Shown: positions 1 through 7,821 of the stretch, piece after piece
Position numbering within the stretch: the first letter of the stretch is position 1
How the letters are laid out: each line of letters opens with the position of its first letter
From: Actinomycetes bacterium
GTDB lineage: Bacteria; Actinomycetota; Actinomycetes; Streptosporangiales; Streptosporangiaceae
Direction of reading: 5' to 3'
Length of the DNA stretch: 29,514 nucleotides
NCBI GenBank assembly: GCA_025964635.1
Contig: JAOPYP010000748.1
Location: 1 to 29,514, forward strand
Program-made: the position numbers and the translations under genes
Notes under the pieces: model-generated
The model's database searches: none
What the model was told of the DNA's origin: nothing
The model's input: only the letters and a program-made list of their open reading frames with translations

Positions 1-69
1 CGGGCCGTGACTATCGACCATGGCGGATGCGCACCCGCGCGCAGCGAACATAGCGTGATCGCAACGTTC

Positions 70-82
70 GGAATGACATTCC
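70..82. promoter_or_regulatory. Short perfect inverted repeat upstream of the hemerythrin remnant
   Basis: GGAAT-GAC-ATTCC is a perfect 5-bp inverted repeat with a 3-nt centre, 42 nt upstream of the remnant's ATG. It could be an operator left over from the original gene. No protein can be named for it, and a 5-bp repeat can arise by chance. Confidence 0.2.
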
Positions 83-123
83 TGTTCCTACCGGCCGGCC
101 CGGATAAAATCAAGGGGATAAAA

Positions 124-240
124 ATGACGGACACTGGTTCGCACGCGGATACCCGCGACATGTACATGGTGCACACGACGTTCCGGCGAGAGTTCGGCGC
201 TCTGCCGGCTTTGGTCCGAAACGTGCGGCCAGGCAGTTAG
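124..240 (+). pseudogene. Truncated hemerythrin (HHE) domain-like protein, N-terminal remnant
   Basis: A 38-aa frame starts at an ATG preceded by AAGGGG with normal spacing. Its core, DTRDMYMVHTTFRREFGALP, looks like the first helix of actinobacterial hemerythrin-domain proteins, which usually begin with a short lead, an acidic-Met-Tyr-x-x-His segment and FRREFG. That helix would supply the first metal-ligand His. The frame stops after VRNVRPGS, where family members continue for another 100-150 residues with the remaining His and Glu ligands. No HHxxED-type continuation is visible in any frame before the next gene. The LSATLN segment just upstream of the GMC start is only faintly similar. I read this as a decayed or truncated gene that kept its start signals. 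A genuine 38-aa peptide is possible but less likely. Confidence 0.55.
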
Positions 241-366
241 GCGGCCACGGCAGCACTACTGGCCAGAGACGCGGACTACCGTCTTGCCGGGCGGGAGCGA
301 GCCGGGCGATGTGGTCGCCAATTGTCTGCGACGTTAAATGTCACCCTGAAGAGGCGCTGGAATCCA

Positions 367-1926
367 ATGGAACATGCAAGTGGCAGCTATGACTTTGTGG
401 TCGTGGGCGCGGGTACGGCGGGATGCGTGCTCGCCGCGCGGTTGTCGGAGAGCGGCGCGGCACGTGTGCTGCTGCTGGAGGCCGGCAGCCGGCCGCCGCT
501 GGAGGCGATGTCCGTGCCGCCGGCCTGGCCCGCCCTGGCGGGTACATCGGCGGACTGGGCTGACACCACGGTGGTGCAGACCGCCACCGGCACGGCGATG
601 ACGTGGCCGCGGGGCCGCGCGCTGGGCGGGTCATCGGCCATCAACGGCCTGAACTTCGTGCGCGGTCACCGCGGGAGTTATGACGCGTGGACCGAGGCCG
701 GCGCCACGGGCTGGGGGTTCGATGACCTGCTGCCTTACTTCCGGCGCAGCGAGCACACCGCGGGACGTGATCCCGCCGTGCGGGGCGGCCGCGGCCCGCT
801 GACCGTCGGACCCGCGAGTCCCGGCCACCCGGTGGCGGCGGCAGGCCTGCAGGCAGCGGCCCAGGCCGGGTACCCGCGGGCGGCCGATATCAGCGGTGGG
901 CTGGAGGAGGGCTTCGGCTGGTGCGATCTGAACATCGTGGACGGCCGCCGGCAAAGCGCCCGCGATGCCTATCTCACTCCCGCGCTAAGCCGTCCCAACC
1001 TGGACGTGGTAACCAGCGCGCTGGTCCACCGGGTCAGCCTGGACGGTCACCGCTGCACCGGGGTCGAATACAGCGTGGGCACCGGCGTGTTCTCGGTGGG
1101 CTGCTCCGGCGAGGTGGTGCTGACCGCCGGGACGGTCGGGTCCGCGCACCTGCTGCTCAGATCCGGGATCGGCCCGCAGTCCGATCTGCGTGCGGCCGGG
1201 ATCGAGGTGACCGCAGACCTTCCCGGCGTCGGGGCCAACCTGTTCGATCACCCGATGTCCGGCGTGGTCTACCGCTCGGCCCAGCCGGTCCCGGCGGGGC
1301 AGAATAACCACGGGGAAGCCCTCGGCCTGATCCGCAGCCACCCAGGCGCAGGCACGCCCGATCTGCAGATCATGTTCGTGGACGTCCCGCTGCGCGCCGA
1401 GACACTGCCCGGCCCCGCCATCGGCCAGGGCTACACTCTCGCCACCTCCGTGATGCTCCCCCGCAGCCGGGGCTCGGTCCGGCTGGCCAGCGCCGAGCCG
1501 GGCACGCCACCCCTGATCGACCCGAACTACTACGCCGACCCGCGCGATCTCCATACCTTTGCCGCCGGACTGCGCGCCGCCCGCGAAATCGGGCGCGCCG
1601 CCGCCCTGGACCAGTGGCGCGGCGAAGAAGTGCTGCCGGGCCCCGACGTGACCGACGACTGCAGCCTGCGCGCATACCTGCGACGGAACCTGAGGACCTA
1701 CGCCCACCCCGGGGGAACCTGCCGCATCGGCACCGACGCGGACGCCGTCGTTGACACTGAGCTGCGCGTGCGCGGCATCAGCGGACTCCGGGTGGCCGAC
1801 GCCTCCGTGATGCCCTCCGCCCCCTCCGCCAATACCAACGCCACCGTCTACGCCATCGCCGAACGCGCGGCACACCTCATCCAAGCGCAGTCTCCGGCCG
1901 ACGGCACACCCTCCCGCACGGCGTGA
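367..1926 (+). CDS. GMC family FAD-dependent oxidoreductase (choline dehydrogenase/alcohol oxidase-like)
   Basis: The 519-aa product belongs to the glucose-methanol-choline oxidoreductases, which oxidise an alcohol group using bound FAD. Visible features are the N-terminal dinucleotide motif VVVGAGTAG (residues 11-19), the GMC signature around residues 82-105 (GRALGGSSAING), a second signature GTVGSAHLLLRSGIGP, and the C-terminal active-site part with HPGGTCRIG (His about 447) and PSANTNAT (Asn about 491). These are the usual His/Asn catalytic pair. Length is normal for the family. I chose ATG 367 because the FAD motif begins ten residues later. An in-frame TTG at 322 would only add an unconserved lead, and GAAGAGG lies about 12 nt upstream of 367. 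The gene stands alone between the hemerythrin remnant and a gene-free stretch, so the substrate cannot be inferred. Confidence 0.9.
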   Translation: MEHASGSYDFVVVGAGTAGCVLAARLSESGAARVLLLEAGSRPPLEAMSVPPAWPALAGTSADWADTTVVQTATGTAMTWPRGRALGGSSAINGLNFVRGHRGSYDAWTEAGATGWGFDDLLPYFRRSEHTAGRDPAVRGGRGPLTVGPASPGHPVAAAGLQAAAQAGYPRAADISGGLEEGFGWCDLNIVDGRRQSARDAYLTPALSRPNLDVVTSALVHRVSLDGHRCTGVEYSVGTGVFSVGCSGEVVLTAGTVGSAHLLLRSGIGPQSDLRAAGIEVTADLPGVGANLFDHPMSGVVYRSAQPVPAGQNNHGEALGLIRSHPGAGTPDLQIMFVDVPLRAETLPGPAIGQGYTLATSVMLPRSRGSVRLASAEPGTPPLIDPNYYADPRDLHTFAAGLRAAREIGRAAALDQWRGEEVLPGPDVTDDCSLRAYLRRNLRTYAHPGGTCRIGTDADAVVDTELRVRGISGLRVADASVMPSAPSANTNATVYAIAERAAHLIQAQSPADGTPSRTA

Positions 1927-2444
1927 AGCAAGCGCTCTGGTGTCTGCGTCCGCCGTCACGGCAGGCGGACATTTCCGTTAGCGGCTTCGGGTAACCCGGA
2001 GGGTTCGGCGCCGGTCCCGGCGACCGCCCGGCTTCGGGGTAGCAGGCAGCCCACGGTTCGGGCTGGCTGGGGGGCTGGCCTGGGGGCTCGCGCTGATGCG
2101 ACGAGACCGCTGACACGGCATCGTCGGTTCAAACCCGTTTGCCCTCCTGGCAATCGCTGCTACCTGTGCCAAGCGGATCCAGATTGAAACGAATGTCCTC
2201 AATGCCTCGTGGTATCTGCCGGCCGCCGCCCGGCCATGACTGGCCACGACTACCCGGTTGCGCTGGCCGCTTCGGTGGATTCGAGCCCGGCTCTCCTGGC
2301 GTGACGATGGCGCCATGGGGATGCCAGCCGGCAAACAGCCGTCGGCACGCCCGCACCGCGGATGGACGGAGGAACGGGCGTTGGCCTCACTGGGTGCTTC
2401 ACACCGAGCGGTGCCTCGTGGGCACCTGCTGAGGATAGAAGGAA
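1927..2444. other. 518-nt gene-free stretch with tRNA T-arm-like fragments
   Basis: No reading frame here has recognisable protein features or a convincing ribosome binding site. Two places resemble the T-arm and 3' acceptor side of a tRNA: GGTTCAAACCCG followed by GCCCTCCTGG near 2126-2150, and GGATTCGAGCCCGG followed by CTCTCCTGG near 2277-2299. Neither has a matching 5' half at the right distance. The stretch must contain the promoter for the LDH-family gene at 2445, but I see no clear -35/-10 pair. Confidence 0.5.
2126..2150 (+). other. tRNA 3'-end-like fragment (T-arm plus acceptor), possible old attachment site
   Basis: The segment reads GGTTCAAACCCG then TTTGCCCTCCTGG. The TTCAAAC loop is flanked by three pairing bases (CGG/CCG), like a tRNA T-arm, and is followed by a 7-nt acceptor-like strand. 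The expected complementary 5' acceptor strand about 65-70 nt upstream is absent, so this is not an intact tRNA. A related, more degenerate copy lies at 2277-2300 in the same orientation. Such 3' fragments can be left by integrating elements, but no integrase is nearby. Confidence 0.25.
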
Positions 2445-3449
2445 ATGACGACGATAAATGAGCCTCTCGCCGCCGCAATGGGCACCCTCTCGACCGGGCC
2501 GGCCGCGGGCAACGCGAAGATCGCGATCGCCGGGCCTGGGCACGTCGGAGTGACGCTCGCCTATGCCTGCCTGATCAGGGGCACCGGCAAGACCATCGCG
2601 CTGTACGGCCGCAACGCCGAGAAGGTCCGCGCCGAGGTGGCCGATCTGCAGCACGGGCTGCAGTTCGTGCCCATGGCCACGGTGGTCGGCTCCGACGACG
2701 TCGAGGTCTGCCGGGATACGGACGTGCTGGTGCTGACCGCGGGCGTGCCTCCCACGCCGGGCCAGCGGCGGCTGGACCTGGCCGCCGGCAGCGTCGCGAT
2801 CTGCCGGGACCTGCTGCCCCGGCTGCTGGAGGTCGCGCCAGGCGCGGTGCTGGTGATCGTCACCAACCCGGTCGATGTGGTCACCTACGCGGCGCTGAAG
2901 TTCGGCGGCCTGCCGCACCACCGGGTCCTGGGTTCTGGCACGGTGCTGGACAGCTCACGGCTGCGCTCGCTGATCGCCCGGCGCTGCGGCGTCGCCGTGC
3001 AAAACGTGCACGCCTACATCGCAGGCGAGCACGGCGATTCGGAGATCCCGCTGTGGACCAGCGCCACCGTGGGCGGGGTTCCGCTCCTGCGCTGGGAGGA
3101 CGCCGAGCGGGCGCCGATCACCGCCGCCGAGGGGGATGGCCTCCGCCGCCAGGTGGTGCAGGCCGGTCACGAGGTGCTGCGCGGCAAGGGATACACCAAC
3201 TACGCCATCGCGCTGGCCACGGCCGGGGTCATCGAGGCCGTGCTGTACGACGAGCATCAGGTGCTGCCGGTCAGCTCGCTGCTGACCGGCTATGCCGGGA
3301 TCAGCGACGTGTGCCTGTCGGTGCCCTCGGTGGTCGGCCGGGCCGGCGTGCTGCGCGTCCTGCCGGTGCCGCTGTCCGAGGACGAGCGCGACGGCCTGCA
3401 GCACTCGGCCCGCGCGGTCCGCGCCGTGCTGGACAAGCTAGGGCTTTGA
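2445..3449 (+). CDS. Lactate/malate dehydrogenase family protein, L-lactate dehydrogenase-like
   Basis: The 334-aa protein has the NAD(P)-binding glycine motif GPGHVG (30-35) after an unusual 23-residue lead. It also has the catalytic-loop PGQRRLDL with Arg109, TNPVDV with Asn141, Asp169 and Arg172 in GTVLDSSRLR, and the catalytic His196 in GEHGDSE. The overall pattern (GTVLDSSRL, GEHGDSE) is LDH rather than MDH. Two positions are odd. The substrate-specificity residue six before Arg109 is Pro103, where LDH has Gln and MDH has Arg. The end of the second beta strand reads LYGRN instead of the usual Asp, which may weaken the NAD preference. ATG 2445 has GAGGAT 9 nt upstream. A shorter start at 2478 would remove part of the lead. 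The family is certain; lactate as substrate is only the default reading. Confidence 0.88.
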   Translation: MTTINEPLAAAMGTLSTGPAAGNAKIAIAGPGHVGVTLAYACLIRGTGKTIALYGRNAEKVRAEVADLQHGLQFVPMATVVGSDDVEVCRDTDVLVLTAGVPPTPGQRRLDLAAGSVAICRDLLPRLLEVAPGAVLVIVTNPVDVVTYAALKFGGLPHHRVLGSGTVLDSSRLRSLIARRCGVAVQNVHAYIAGEHGDSEIPLWTSATVGGVPLLRWEDAERAPITAAEGDGLRRQVVQAGHEVLRGKGYTNYAIALATAGVIEAVLYDEHQVLPVSSLLTGYAGISDVCLSVPSVVGRAGVLRVLPVPLSEDERDGLQHSARAVRAVLDKLGL

Positions 3450-3558
3450 CCGGCGGTCTCTGGTCGCCTGCATTCGCCGTGACGCCAGCTCACCGAGCCC
3501 GAGCCAGCCAGCCAGAGGTCGTCTCCGCTGAGCAGGAGACCAGGAAGAGGAGAAAGAA
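3450..3558 (+). promoter_or_regulatory. Leader of the LAL regulator gene with a small hairpin
   Basis: This 109-nt gap holds GTCTCC-N8-GGAGAC, a perfect 6-bp inverted repeat about 20 nt before the regulator's ATG. It is followed by the strong ribosome binding site GAAGAGGAG. The hairpin could affect translation or mark an operator. This is inferred from position only. Confidence 0.25.
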
Positions 3559-6324
3559 ATGCTGCTAGACCGTCTCCCGGAACGCACGGCGCTCAGCCAG
3601 CTGCTCGACGCGGCGCGGGCGGGGCGCAGCGGCGTGCTGGTGATGCGCGGGGAGCCGGGGGTCGGCAAGACCGCGCTGCTGGAGTATGCGATCGAGTCAG
3701 CGGCCGGCCTGCGCGTTGCGCGGGTGGCCGGGGTCGAGTCGGAGATGGAGCTGGCGTTCGCTGCTCTTCAGCAGTTGTGCGCGCCGATGCTGGGCAAGCT
3801 GGAGGGCCTGCCGGATCCTCAGCGTGATGCGCTTGGAGTCGCGTTCGGCCTGAATATTGGGGCGGCGCCGGACCGGTTTCTGGTGGGGCTGGCCGCGCTC
3901 AGCCTGCTGTCAGAGGTGGCTGAGCAGCAGCCCCTTTTGTGCGTGATAGATGACGCGCAGTGGCTGGACCGGGCATCGACGCAGGCGCTGGCGTTTGTGG
4001 CGCGCCGGCTGCTGGCCGAGCCGGTGGCGCTGGTGTTCGCCACACGTGAGCAGGGCGAGGAGTTCCGGGAATTGCCGGAGCTGCTGGTCGGGGGTTTGCG
4101 TGATGGCGATGCGCGGGAGCTGCTCAGCTCAGTAATCAGGGGGCCATTGGATGAGCGGGTGCGTGACCGCATCGTCGCGGAGACGCGGGGCAATCCGCTG
4201 GCGTTGCTCGAGTTGCCGCGGGGCGTAACGCCTGCGGAACTGGCCGGCGGGTTCGGATTGCCGAGTGTGCCGGGGCGGCCCGGGTTGCCGGGGCGGATTG
4301 AGGATAGCTTCCGGCGGCGGCTGGAGGTTCTGCCGGCCGCCGCCCAGCGGCTGATGCTGGTCGCCGCGGCGGAGCCGGCCGGCGAGCCGGCGCTGGTCTG
4401 GAGGGCGGCGGAGCGGCTCGGGATCGGGGCCGAGGCCGTTGCGCCCGCGACGGACGCCGGGTTGCTGGCCATCGGCGAGCGGGTGACGTTCCGTCACCCG
4501 CTGGTGCGGTCGGCGGTGTACCGGGCCGCGTCACCGCAGGAACGGCGGGCCGCGCACCAGGCGCTGGCCGGAGCGACCGATCCGCAGGCCGACCCCGATC
4601 GCCGGGCCTGGCACCGCGCCCAGGCCACGCTAGGGCCTGATGAGGACGTTGCGTCGGAGCTGGAGCGCTCGGCGAGCCATGCCCAGGCGCGCGGCGGACT
4701 GGCCGCGGCGGCCGCCTTCCTGGAGCGCTCAGCCGCACTGACCCTCGACCCGGCGCGCCGGTCGGGGCGGGCGCTGGCCGCGGCACAGGCCAAATACCAG
4801 GCCGGCGCGTTCGATGCAACCCTGGGACTGCTGGCCACCGCGGAGGCTGGGCCGCCGGATGAGTTCCGGCGGGCCCGGGCGGACCGGCTGCGCGGCCAGA
4901 TCGCGTTCGCGTCCAGCCGCGGCAGTGAGGCACCCCCGCTGCTGTTGAAGGCGGCCCGGCAATTTGAGCCGCTCGACTCGCGGCTGGCGCGCGAGACGTA
5001 CCTGGACGCGCTGGCCGCCGCGATGTTCGCCGGCCGCCTGGCTCTTGGCGGCGGGATGCGGGAGGTGGCCGATGCGGCGTGTGCGGCGCCGCCGCCGCCG
5101 GGGCCCGCGCGCGCACCCGATCTGCTGCTGGATGGCCTGGCCCTGCTGATCTGTAAGGGTTATTCGGCGGGGGCGCCGGTGCTCCGCCAAGCGGTGAGCG
5201 CCTTCCGCGGGACGGATGTCTCCAGGGAAGAGGGGCTGCGCTGGCTCTGGCTGGCCTGCCATGCCGCGGGGATTGTGTGGGACTACGCCAGCTGGGACGT
5301 GCTGTCCGGACGCCAGGTCACGCTCGCCCGTGATGCTGGCGCGCTTATCGCGCTTCCCATCGCCTTTAACACGCGCGCGGGATTGCACCTGTTCGCAGGG
5401 GAATTCGCCGAGGCCGCCTCGATGGTGGCGCAGGCCGAGTCGGTGACCGAGGCGACGGGGAGCAGCATCGCGCCTTACGGCGCCCTGGCCCTTGCCGTCT
5501 TCCGCGGCCGGGAAGCGCAAGCCGCTCATCTGATCCAGGCCGCCACCGACGACGTGGCGCGCCGGGGTGAGGGTGGAGGGCTGAGCTCCGTTCAGTGGGC
5601 GGCCGCGGTGCTGAGCAACAGCCTGGGCCGCTATGAGGAGGCGCTGGCAGCAGCGCAGCGGGCGAGCGAGGATTCGCCTGCGGTCAGGTTCGCCAGCTGG
5701 GCGCTCGTCGAGCTGATTGAGGCGGCGGTGCGCAGTGCGGTACCCGAGCGCGCGGCCGGCGCCCTCCAGCGGCTCTCCGGCATCGCACGCGCCTGCGGGA
5801 CCGACTGGGCGCTTGGTGCCGAGGCCCGCTCGCGAGCGCTGGTCAGCGACGGCGCAGCCGCCGAGAACCTCTACCGCGAGGCGATCGACCGCTTCGGCCG
5901 CACTCGCCTGCGGGTGGATCTCGCCCGCGCTCGCCTGGTCTACGGCGAGTGGCTGCGCCGCCAGCGGCGCAGACGTGACGCCCGCGATCAGCTCGGCAGC
6001 GCGTACGAGATCTTCGACTCGATCGGCGCCGCAGCGTTTGCCGAACGGGCGCGCATCGAGCTGCGGGCGACCGGCGGGCACGCCCGGCAGCGCACCGTCG
6101 CCACGCCAGATACCCTGACCGCGCAAGAAGCGCTGATCGCCCGCCTCGCCGGCGGGGGCGCCTCAAACCCGGAGATCGCCGCGCAGCTGTTCATCAGCCG
6201 CGCCACCGTCGCCTACCACCTGCGGAAGGTCTTCACCAAACTCGGCGTCAGCTCGCGCAACCAGCTTGCTCCCGCGCTTCCCGCACGACAATGCGCAGCA
6301 CCGCCGGTCACGCAGCAGGGCTGA
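3559..6324 (+). CDS. LAL-type LuxR family transcriptional regulator (AAA ATPase + TPR-like + LuxR HTH)
   Basis: This 921-aa protein has the architecture of large ATP-binding LuxR regulators (MalT-like). The N-terminal STAND/AAA ATPase has Walker A GEPGVGKTALL (31-41) and Walker B LLCVIDDAQWLD (126-137). A long Ala/Leu/Arg-rich alpha-helical middle (about 250-830) is consistent with TPR-like signal-sensing repeats. The C-terminal LuxR DNA-binding domain spans about 853-908 (LTAQEALIARLAGGGASNPE, then IAAQLFISRATVAYHLRKVF). The helix-turn-helix keeps the family's NPEIAAQLFIS and TVxxHLRKVFxKLGV pattern. Such proteins activate transcription after binding a small ligand and ATP. The ligand is unknown here. 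The ATG has a strong AGGAG at good spacing. It lies 109 nt downstream of the LDH-family gene on the same strand, so that gene or the GMC gene are possible targets, but nothing proves it. Confidence 0.92.
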   Translation: MLLDRLPERTALSQLLDAARAGRSGVLVMRGEPGVGKTALLEYAIESAAGLRVARVAGVESEMELAFAALQQLCAPMLGKLEGLPDPQRDALGVAFGLNIGAAPDRFLVGLAALSLLSEVAEQQPLLCVIDDAQWLDRASTQALAFVARRLLAEPVALVFATREQGEEFRELPELLVGGLRDGDARELLSSVIRGPLDERVRDRIVAETRGNPLALLELPRGVTPAELAGGFGLPSVPGRPGLPGRIEDSFRRRLEVLPAAAQRLMLVAAAEPAGEPALVWRAAERLGIGAEAVAPATDAGLLAIGERVTFRHPLVRSAVYRAASPQERRAAHQALAGATDPQADPDRRAWHRAQATLGPDEDVASELERSASHAQARGGLAAAAAFLERSAALTLDPARRSGRALAAAQAKYQAGAFDATLGLLATAEAGPPDEFRRARADRLRGQIAFASSRGSEAPPLLLKAARQFEPLDSRLARETYLDALAAAMFAGRLALGGGMREVADAACAAPPPPGPARAPDLLLDGLALLICKGYSAGAPVLRQAVSAFRGTDVSREEGLRWLWLACHAAGIVWDYASWDVLSGRQVTLARDAGALIALPIAFNTRAGLHLFAGEFAEAASMVAQAESVTEATGSSIAPYGALALAVFRGREAQAAHLIQAATDDVARRGEGGGLSSVQWAAAVLSNSLGRYEEALAAAQRASEDSPAVRFASWALVELIEAAVRSAVPERAAGALQRLSGIARACGTDWALGAEARSRALVSDGAAAENLYREAIDRFGRTRLRVDLARARLVYGEWLRRQRRRRDARDQLGSAYEIFDSIGAAAFAERARIELRATGGHARQRTVATPDTLTAQEALIARLAGGGASNPEIAAQLFISRATVAYHLRKVFTKLGVSSRNQLAPALPARQCAAPPVTQQG

Positions 6325-6326
6325 TT

Positions 6327-6357
6327 GCGGGGCAGATGCCCGCACTGCGGCGGCAGT
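6327..6357 (+). terminator. Tandem hairpins after the LAL regulator
   Basis: Three nt after the stop codon lies GCGGGGCA-GA-TGCCCGC, a stem with one bulged G. It is followed directly by ACTGC-GGCG-GCAGT, a perfect 5-bp stem. There is no T-tract, which is common for terminators in GC-rich actinomycetes. Position and tandem structure support a terminator. The remaining sequence to 6528 shows no gene. Confidence 0.45.
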
Positions 6358-6528
6358 CCCGGCGTCGCCGGCTATCAGGACGCTATCGACCATTGGGTCA
6401 CGAATGGATAACAGCGGTTCGGTCCGGCGCGGGCTCCGGCCGGGGTGGAGGGCCGGTACACGATGCGGTCAACTGACGGGCCGCTGGGAAAGCGCGAGAA
6501 TCCGCTGCCCGCGAGGGACAGCCCGCCG

Positions 6529-6828
6529 CTACCAGGGCAGGTGCTGGTTGATCCACCTGAGCACGGGACCTGCCACCGGGTGCCGGTGCCAGCCTCGCGC
6601 CATGACTTCCCCGCGGACTGACTCGGCGGCCCCCCGCAGTCGCTGGCGCATCACCGTGGCCTGGTAGTCCCTGGCCCGGCGGCCCAGGAAGTGAACGCAA
6701 TTGACGCAGATACCGACTTCGGGATGGTTGCCCAGGTGAACCAGGGCGTCTTCGGAGGTGATCCGGCCACAGCACCAGCATCCGCTCTCGCCTGTCTCGC
6801 CCACTGCGGTCTCAGTCTCAGCGCTCAT
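6529..6828 (-). CDS. Small zinc-ribbon-like hypothetical protein
   Basis: The 99-aa protein has two CxxC pairs, Cys17-Trp-Cys-Cys20 (preceded by Ser-Gly) and Cys41-Val-Asn-Cys44, spaced 20 residues apart as in treble-clef or zinc-ribbon folds. An Arg-rich helical middle (RRARDYQATVMRQRLRG) and a Trp-rich end (HRHPVAGPVLRWINQHLPW) follow. The ATG is preceded by GGGAG at suitable spacing. I know no function for it. The cysteine pattern suggests Zn binding, and possible roles include a nucleic-acid or protein adaptor. It is the last gene of a minus-strand run but is separated from the 32-aa peptide gene by about 158 nt containing a hairpin, so it is probably transcribed on its own. Confidence 0.7.
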   Translation of the reverse strand: MSAETETAVGETGESGCWCCGRITSEDALVHLGNHPEVGICVNCVHFLGRRARDYQATVMRQRLRGAAESVRGEVMARGWHRHPVAGPVLRWINQHLPW

Positions 6829-6914
6829 GGCGGCTCCCGTCTGCTAGCAGCGAGTGTAGGCGCGCGGAATCTTGCCACCCAGCAGGTCGCCGGCCAGCTT
6901 CATTTCCGGCCTGC

Positions 6915-6944
6915 GGTGCTGCCCAGCTACAGCAGCGCAGCACC
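6915..6944 (-). terminator. 8-bp perfect hairpin downstream of the 32-aa peptide gene
   Basis: GGTGCTGC and GCAGCACC form a perfect 8-bp stem around 14 nt. It lies about 40 nt beyond the stop of the small membrane peptide on the minus strand and before the zinc-ribbon gene. It fits a T-tract-less terminator for the LOG/peptide transcript. Confidence 0.4.
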
Positions 6945-6986
6945 GACGGCCCGCTTGCCGTAGCGACCGCCCTGGAGGGGAACTCA

Positions 6987-7085
6987 CTACAGCACGCGGA
7001 AGACCGCCAGCAGGATCAGGGTCAGCACTACTGACACGAGGATCGAGCCCAGGCACCCGAGCCGGTTCGAGAAAAACAGGAACAC
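6987..7085 (-). CDS. 32-aa single-helix membrane peptide
   Basis: Reading from GTG at 7085 gives MFLFFSNRLGCLGSILVSVV followed by LTLILLAVFRVL and TAG, 32 aa. It has a short aromatic lead with SNR-LGCLGS and one strongly hydrophobic helix of about 18 residues. GAGGGG stands 9 nt upstream. A GTG six nt further upstream would leave only 3 nt of spacing. Short peptides with this FFSNRxGCLGS lead are, to my knowledge, common but unnamed in actinomycetes. The gene starts 15 nt after the stop of the LOG-family gene, so the two are probably cotranscribed. The product would sit in the cytoplasmic membrane. Function is unknown. Confidence 0.6.
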   Translation of the reverse strand: MFLFFSNRLGCLGSILVSVVLTLILLAVFRVL

Positions 7086-7100
7086 GGTCACTCACCCCTC

Positions 7101-7775
7101 TTATCCGTCGTCGGCGGCCTCGGATAAGTCCACGGCCCTGGGAGCTACCGCAGGAGAGCGGGGGGAAACCGGGCGGCCGGGAACGATGTCCGAGCCCTGG
7201 GCGTCGATCCACTTGGCCGGGGTCCGCGGCGGCGCCGTCCAGCCGTCCATGGCCGCCAGCAACTCTGCCGCCGCCGGCCGGGCCAGGATCATCTCCCGGT
7301 GATCCGCGCGGACGAAGCGCTCCTCCGTGGCGTGGTCCAGGAACCCCAGCAACCCGTCGTAGTAGCCCAGCACGTTCAGCAGCCCGGTCGGCTTGGCGTG
7401 CAGTCCCAGCTGGCCCCAGGTTACGATCTCCGCGAACTCCTCCAGGGTGCCGATCCCTCCAGGCAGCGCGATGAAAGCGTCGGCCAGTTCGGCCATCAGC
7501 GCCTTGCGCTCGTGCATGCTGCCGGTGACCCGCAACTCGCTGAGCCCCGGGTGGGCGACCTCGGCGTCGACGAGCAGCCCGGGGATCACGCCGATGATCT
7601 CGCCGCCCGCCGCCAGTACCGCGTCCGCCAGCGCGCCCATGAGGCCGACGTGCGCCCCGCCGTAGACGACCCGGATCCCGCGGGCCGCCAGGGTCCGGCC
7701 CAGATCAGCGGCGGCCGCCAGGTACTCCGGCCGCCGCCCCGGGTTGGAGCCGCAGAACACGCACGCCGATCGCAT
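7101..7775 (-). CDS. LOG family protein (TIGR00730; cytokinin riboside 5'-monophosphate phosphoribohydrolase-like)
   Basis: The 224-aa protein is a Rossmann-fold LOG/lysine-decarboxylase-like enzyme. The family hydrolyses nucleoside 5'-monophosphates, releasing the base and ribose-5-phosphate, and acts on cytokinin nucleotides or AMP. Visible are the start CVFCGSNPGRRPEYL, VVYGGAHVGLMGALADA (the family has YGGG-x-x-GLMG; the third Gly is Ala here) and the hallmark LPGGIGTLEEFAEIVTW near residue 120 with the catalytic Glu pair. The C-terminal extension rich in Pro and Ala after residue 190 is not conserved. ATG 7775 has GAGGAT upstream. A long open frame continues 5' of this ATG but overlaps the YbjQ-like gene, so it is not used. 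It sits 46 nt downstream of that gene and is probably in the same transcript. Confidence 0.9.
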   Translation of the reverse strand: MRSACVFCGSNPGRRPEYLAAAADLGRTLAARGIRVVYGGAHVGLMGALADAVLAAGGEIIGVIPGLLVDAEVAHPGLSELRVTGSMHERKALMAELADAFIALPGGIGTLEEFAEIVTWGQLGLHAKPTGLLNVLGYYDGLLGFLDHATEERFVRADHREMILARPAAAELLAAMDGWTAPPRTPAKWIDAQGSDIVPGRPVSPRSPAVAPRAVDLSEAADDG

Positions 7776-7821
7776 GGTCCCATCCTCGCCCGGGGCGGGG
7801 CCGGCGGTCACCGCGCGGCGG

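Noticed and set aside
2070..2150. Intact tRNA gene ending near 2147
   Set aside because: The T-arm has only three clear pairs, and no complementary 5' acceptor strand, D-arm or anticodon arm is found upstream.
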